From positions 1 through 17,388 of the forward strand of contig JBBRFB010000073.1 in assembly GCA_038225015.1 (NCBI GenBank): a stretch of 17,388 nt of DNA. The letters are read 5' to 3'. The notes under the pieces are model-generated. The model had not been told where the DNA came from. It saw only the letters and a program-made list of their open reading frames with translations, and ran no database searches. The position numbers and the translations under genes are program-made. Source of the stretch: Schlegelella_A sp038225015. GTDB lineage: Bacteria > Pseudomonadota > Gammaproteobacteria > Burkholderiales > Burkholderiaceae_C. Below are positions 14,659 to 17,388 of this stretch, piece after piece; position 1 is the stretch's first letter; each line of letters starts with the position of its first letter.

Positions 14659-15519
14659 ATGCGTTCTCCCCTCCCCAGCCTCTTCGTCTCCCACGGCTCG
14701 CCGATGATCGCGCTCGAGCCCGGCGAGGCGGGCGCCTTCATGAAGCGGCTCGGCGCCGTCATCGATGCGACCTTCGGCCGGCCTCGGGCGATCGTCTCGG
14801 TCTCGGCGCACACGGCAGCGCGCGTGCCGGTGGTGCTCGCCGCGCCGCAGCACGAGGCGATCTACGATTTCGGCGGCTTCGACCCGCGGTTGCGCACCCT
14901 GCGCTACGACGCACCTGGCGATCCGGCGCTCGCGGCGCGCATGCTGGCCCTGCTGCGTGGCGCCGGCATGGCGGCGCAATCGGTACCCGAAGGCGGCCTC
15001 GACCACGGCGCCTGGACGGCGCTGCGCTTCATCTACCCAGACGCCGACATCCCCGTCGTGCCGCTCGCCTTCGTTGCCGACCAGCCGACCGGCGCGCAGT
15101 TCGCGCTCGGCGCGGCCCTGGCGCCGCTGGCCGAAGACGGCGTGCTCGTGCTCGGCAGCGGCAGCATCACGCACAACCTCGGCCGGGTCTTCCGGGGTGG
15201 CAGCCTGCACCCGGACGCAGCCCAGCCCGAGATCGCCGAGAGCGCGGCCTTCCGACGCTGGATCGCCGATCGTTCGGCGGCACGCGACTGGGACGCCCTG
15301 TTCGACTACCGCAGCCGCGCGCCGCACGCCGCCGACATGCACCCGACCGACGAGCACCTGCTGCCCTGGTACGTCGCCGCCGGTGCCGGCGGCCGAAGCG
15401 CAGCGCCGGTGCGCATCCACGACAGCGCGACGATGGGCAGCCTCGGCATGGACGCGTACGCCTTCGGGGCGCAGGCGGCGGCGCTGGCCGACGCGCTCGG
15501 GGTGTTCGCCGCCGCGTAG
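14659..15519 (+). CDS. ygiD: LigB/YgiD-type extradiol dioxygenase (4,5-DOPA dioxygenase family)
   Basis: The product is a 286-residue class III extradiol dioxygenase of the YgiD/DODA group. Expected active-site histidines are present: H12 in SHGSPM, H51 in VSAH, H116 in LDHGAW, H172 in THNLG and H233 in TDEHLLPW. H12, H51 and H233 are the likely metal ligands by comparison with family members. The group opens catechol rings; the E. coli and plant relatives cleave DOPA, and the physiological substrate in most bacteria is unknown. IYDFGGF (68-74) is also typical. The start ATG 14659 gives the standard beginning, with no clear ribosome-binding site. It is divergent from the FtsX-like permease (115-bp gap) and convergent with the BMP-family gene. 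No aromatic degradation operon surrounds it, so a repair or detoxification role is as likely as catabolism. Confidence 0.92.
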   Translation: MRSPLPSLFVSHGSPMIALEPGEAGAFMKRLGAVIDATFGRPRAIVSVSAHTAARVPVVLAAPQHEAIYDFGGFDPRLRTLRYDAPGDPALAARMLALLRGAGMAAQSVPEGGLDHGAWTALRFIYPDADIPVVPLAFVADQPTGAQFALGAALAPLAEDGVLVLGSGSITHNLGRVFRGGSLHPDAAQPEIAESAAFRRWIADRSAARDWDALFDYRSRAPHAADMHPTDEHLLPWYVAAGAGGRSAAPVRIHDSATMGSLGMDAYAFGAQAAALADALGVFAAA

Positions 15520-15592
15520 TCGACCGCGCGGCGCCACCGCGACCGGGTAGCCGCCCTGGCCGGCACCTGACCCGCCAACGGCGCTTCGAGGC

Positions 15593-16708
15593 TCAGCGCG
15601 ACTTCGGCACGTGGCCGACCACGCCGGCAACGAACCAGTCCATCGTCCTGATGCGGGCGTCGTCGAGGGCGCCGCTCGCCAGCCGGACGGCGCCGGTGTT
15701 GTCCACCAGCGGCGCGGCGAACGGCTTCAGCGTGCCGCCGACGATGGCCCGGCGCCTGGCGGCGAGTGCGCTCCGCAGCGCGGCAGGCAGCGTCGGGTCG
15801 ATGGCCGCGATGTCGACCATGCCGCTGGCGATGCCGCCCCAGACCGGCGCGTTCGTCCACGTGCCGGCGAGCACGCGTTCGGCGACCCCGGTGTAGAAGG
15901 CGCCCCAGTGGTGCTCGACGGCGCAGAGCTGCGCGTCGGGAGCGAAGGCGCGCATGTCGCTCGGGTACGGCACGACCCGCACCCCGCGCGACCTGAAGTT
16001 GGCCTGCGCCGCCTGCGCCACCGCCGTCGAGCCGCTGTGATGGGTGAGGACGTCGGCACCCTGGTCGATGAGCGACTGCGCCGCCTCGCGCTCCCTGGCC
16101 GGGTCGAACCACGTGCCGAGCCAGAGGACGCGCACGCGCGCCTGCGGGTTCGCGGCGCGCATGCCGAGCGTGAAGGCATTGATGCCCTGCACGACTTCGG
16201 GCACAGGAAAGCCGGCCACGTAGCCGGCGACGCCCGAGTGGCTCACCTTGCCGGCCAGCCAGCCGGCCAGCCAGCGCGCCTCGTAATAGCGCGCGTCGTA
16301 GGTGGCGAGATTGGGCGCCTGCCTGTAGCCGCCGGCGTGCTCGAACTTGACGGCAGGAAACTCGGCCGCGACCCGCAGGGCGGGCTCGAGGTAGCCGAAG
16401 CTGGTGGCGAAGACGAGCCGCGCGCCGCGCGAGACGACGAGGTCGCGCATCACCCGCTCGGCGTCGGGCCCTTCGGCCACCGACGCCACGACGACGGTCT
16501 TCACGCGCGGGCCGAGGGCGCGCTCGAGCGCGCGCCGACCGAGATCGTGCTGGTAGGTCCAGCCGGCTTCGCCGACCGGGCTGACGTAGACGAAGCCGAC
16601 GACGAGTGGCGGCGTCGCGGCGTCGGCCGCTCGCGCAGGAAAGGTGACGGCGCCGAACGCCAGGATCGCGAGCAGCGCACGGCAGCCGCGGATGAGGTTT
16701 TTCAACAT
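15593..16708 (-). CDS. BMP-family ABC transporter substrate-binding protein
   Basis: The product is a 371-residue secreted binding protein of the BMP/PnrA/Med group. The signal peptide (1-27: MLKNLIRGCR, hydrophobic core, ARA|AD) has no lipobox cysteine, so the mature protein is soluble in the periplasm rather than a lipoprotein. Typical stretches are VVGFVYVSPVGEAGWTYQHD (about 36-55), VFATSFGYLEPAL, KFEHAGG, then VAGYVAGFPVPEVVQGINAF and the C-terminal WGGIASGMVDIAAI. Known members bind purine nucleosides for an ABC importer, but many relatives have unknown ligands. No permease or ATPase gene adjoins it; they may lie elsewhere or beyond the insertion sequence. I chose ATG 16708, which has GAGG six bases upstream, over in-frame ATGs at 16723 and 16783. 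It is convergent with the dioxygenase gene. Confidence 0.92.
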   Translation of the reverse strand: MLKNLIRGCRALLAILAFGAVTFPARAADAATPPLVVGFVYVSPVGEAGWTYQHDLGRRALERALGPRVKTVVVASVAEGPDAERVMRDLVVSRGARLVFATSFGYLEPALRVAAEFPAVKFEHAGGYRQAPNLATYDARYYEARWLAGWLAGKVSHSGVAGYVAGFPVPEVVQGINAFTLGMRAANPQARVRVLWLGTWFDPAREREAAQSLIDQGADVLTHHSGSTAVAQAAQANFRSRGVRVVPYPSDMRAFAPDAQLCAVEHHWGAFYTGVAERVLAGTWTNAPVWGGIASGMVDIAAIDPTLPAALRSALAARRRAIVGGTLKPFAAPLVDNTGAVRLASGALDDARIRTMDWFVAGVVGHVPKSR

Positions 16709-16714
16709 GGTTGA

Positions 16715-16718
16715 CCTC
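16715..16718 (-). promoter_or_regulatory. Ribosome-binding site of the BMP-family gene
   Basis: GAGG on the minus strand lies 6 bases ahead of the ATG at 16708 and decides among three in-frame starts. It is a modest match. Confidence 0.5.
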
Positions 16719-16760
16719 GACATGGCCCCGGTGGAATCGCCGGCGCGGGGGCACGCGCCT

Positions 16761-16778
16761 GGCGCACGATTGTGCGCC
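16761..16778. promoter_or_regulatory. Inverted repeat upstream of the BMP-family gene
   Basis: GGCGCAC-GATT-GTGCGCC is a perfect 7-bp dyad with a 4-bp centre, 53-70 bp before the BMP start codon. The distance suits an operator at the promoter or a leader hairpin. On the minus strand a weak -10-like CACAAT overlaps it. The region from 16709 to 16855 shows no gene. Confidence 0.35.
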
Positions 16779-16859
16779 GCCAAAAATCGACCTTCGAGAC
16801 AGGGGCGCTTGCGCTCAACAGGGGCCGCGACGGGCAGCGCCGGCGAGCGAAGCCCCTAG

Positions 16860-17388
16860 CAGGCTGTTGAAATTCCCCGCCGCGTAAACGCCGCATGCGA
16901 AGGAATCGTTGTGGAAGGCATGTTCATGGCTGAGGCGGGTTGACCATGCGTGGATCGGACGGGATGCAGGAAGCGATGTTCACGTTCTCCAAGCTCGAGG
17001 ACTTCGTGCCGGCCGATCATCCGCTCAGGGCAATCGCTGCGTTGGTCAACGAAGCCTTGAAGGGCTTGAACGGTCTGTTCAACGAGATCTACGCCGACAC
17101 CGGTCGAGCCTCCATTGCCCCCGAGAAGCTGCTTCGGGCGATGCTGATCCAGGTCTTGTTCTCGGTCAGGAGCGAGCGCCAGCTGATGGAGCAGATTCGC
17201 TACAACCTGCTCTACCGCTGGTTCATCGGCTTGGCCATCGACGATGCGGTCTGGGACCACTCGGTGTTCTCCAAGAACCGCGACCGGCTGCTCGACCACG
17301 CGGTGGTGGAGCGCTTCTTCACCCAAGTGATGCAGCTCGCCGACAAGCGCCAGCTTCTGTCCAAGGAGCACTTCTCGGTCGACGGCAC
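16860..17388 (+). mobile_element. IS5-like insertion sequence, left part (continues beyond window)
   Basis: The left end is placed at 16860, where CAGGCTGTTGAAATTCC begins; a terminal inverted repeat of the CAGGCTGTTGAAAA type is common in IS elements with this transposase. The four bases just before it, CTAG (16856-16859), fit the short C-T-A-R target duplication of the IS5 group. An 86-bp leader leads to the transposase gene. The right end lies outside the window, so the second repeat and the duplication cannot be checked. The element sits about 150 bp upstream of the BMP gene start, pointing away from it. It uses more TTG and other less GC-rich codons than its neighbours. Confidence 0.75.
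16946..17388 (+). CDS. IS5/IS1182-type transposase, N-terminal part (cut by window edge)
   Basis: The frame is open from the ATG at 16946 to the window end (147 codons plus two bases). It starts MRGSDGMQEAMF and has the DUF772-type N-terminal domain: FVPADHPLRAIAALVNEAL, then SIAPEKLLRAMLIQVLFSVRSERQLMEQ-type helices, YRWFIGLAIDDAVWD and FSKNRDRLL. It stops at EHFSVDGT, just where the first catalytic Asp of the DDE domain is expected. The enzyme would cut and join the IS ends. This part shows no frameshift or stop. I am sure of the transposase; placement in IS5 rather than IS1182 is from memory of the family patterns. Confidence 0.9.
   Translation, partial: MRGSDGMQEAMFTFSKLEDFVPADHPLRAIAALVNEALKGLNGLFNEIYADTGRASIAPEKLLRAMLIQVLFSVRSERQLMEQIRYNLLYRWFIGLAIDDAVWDHSVFSKNRDRLLDHAVVERFFTQVMQLADKRQLLSKEHFSVDG

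Noticed and set aside
15520..15592. Possible terminator between the dioxygenase and BMP genes
   Set aside because: No stable hairpin followed by T residues is visible on either strand.
10717..15630. An open minus-strand frame of over 1600 codons running through the kinase, the permease region and the dioxygenase
   Set aside because: Only the last 379 codons encode recognisable domains. The rest is out of frame with the FtsX-like gene, antisense to the dioxygenase, and Arg/Ala/Pro-rich, as expected of stop-poor shadow frames in GC-rich DNA.
16250..16273. Two tandem copies of a 12-bp unit (GCCGGCCAGCCA)
   Set aside because: They encode WLAGWLAG within the BMP protein in a region where relatives also have LAG-type repeats. 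It is probably just coding sequence.
16856..17371. Minus-strand open frame across the insertion sequence
   Set aside because: It is antisense to the recognisable transposase and has no family pattern of its own.

Overview
The window is about 17.4 kb of very GC-rich DNA (third codon positions almost all G or C). It looks like the chromosome of a betaproteobacterium, probably Burkholderiales or Rhodocyclales. This rests on the codon use, a DUF1841 protein, a KefF/KefC pair and NarL-type two-component genes; no rRNA or other marker gene is present, so the assignment is inference. It holds 15 protein genes, two of them cut by the window edges. One of the two cut genes is the transposase of an insertion sequence at the right edge. 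I found no tRNA, rRNA, CRISPR array or phage gene, and no gene-free stretch longer than 300 bases.

Left block (1-2589, all minus strand): a tightly packed row is read ParA-type ATPase -> MaoC-fold hydratase -> NarL-type response regulator -> membrane histidine kinase. The kinase is cut by the left edge right at its phospho-acceptor His. Gaps are 1, 21 and 23 bp, so this may be one transcription unit.

Plus-strand block (2677-6722): kefF and kefC overlap by one base (ATGA) and encode a glutathione-gated K+/H+ antiporter with its flavoprotein partner. They are followed by a short PlsB-like acyltransferase.

Middle (6733-10078): a RutE-type nitroreductase-family reductase (minus) faces away from a DUF1841 protein (plus). 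The latter ends inside the stop codon of a ModE-HTH/periplasmic-binding-fold regulator (minus). That regulator is divergent from tupA, a periplasmic tungstate-binding protein whose membrane and ATPase partners are not here. After tupA lies a striking 108-bp imperfect palindrome.

Second two-component block (10079-11856, minus): a soluble receiver-histidine kinase sits 2 bp ahead of a NarL/FixJ response regulator, and both are probably co-transcribed. Upstream of them (11946-14543, minus) is a large FtsX-type ABC permease without an ATPase gene in the window.

Right block: a LigB/YgiD-type extradiol dioxygenase (plus) is convergent with a secreted BMP-family substrate-binding protein (minus). 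An IS5-like insertion sequence begins at 16860, next to a CTAG that could be its target site, about 150 bp upstream of the BMP gene.

Main points of interest are the palindromic element at 9924-10031, the ParA-MaoC-two-component gene row, the inverted hybrid kinase (receiver first), and several transport components (tupA, BMP protein, FtsX permease) that lack their usual partners here. I did not find a clearly new defence or biosynthetic system.
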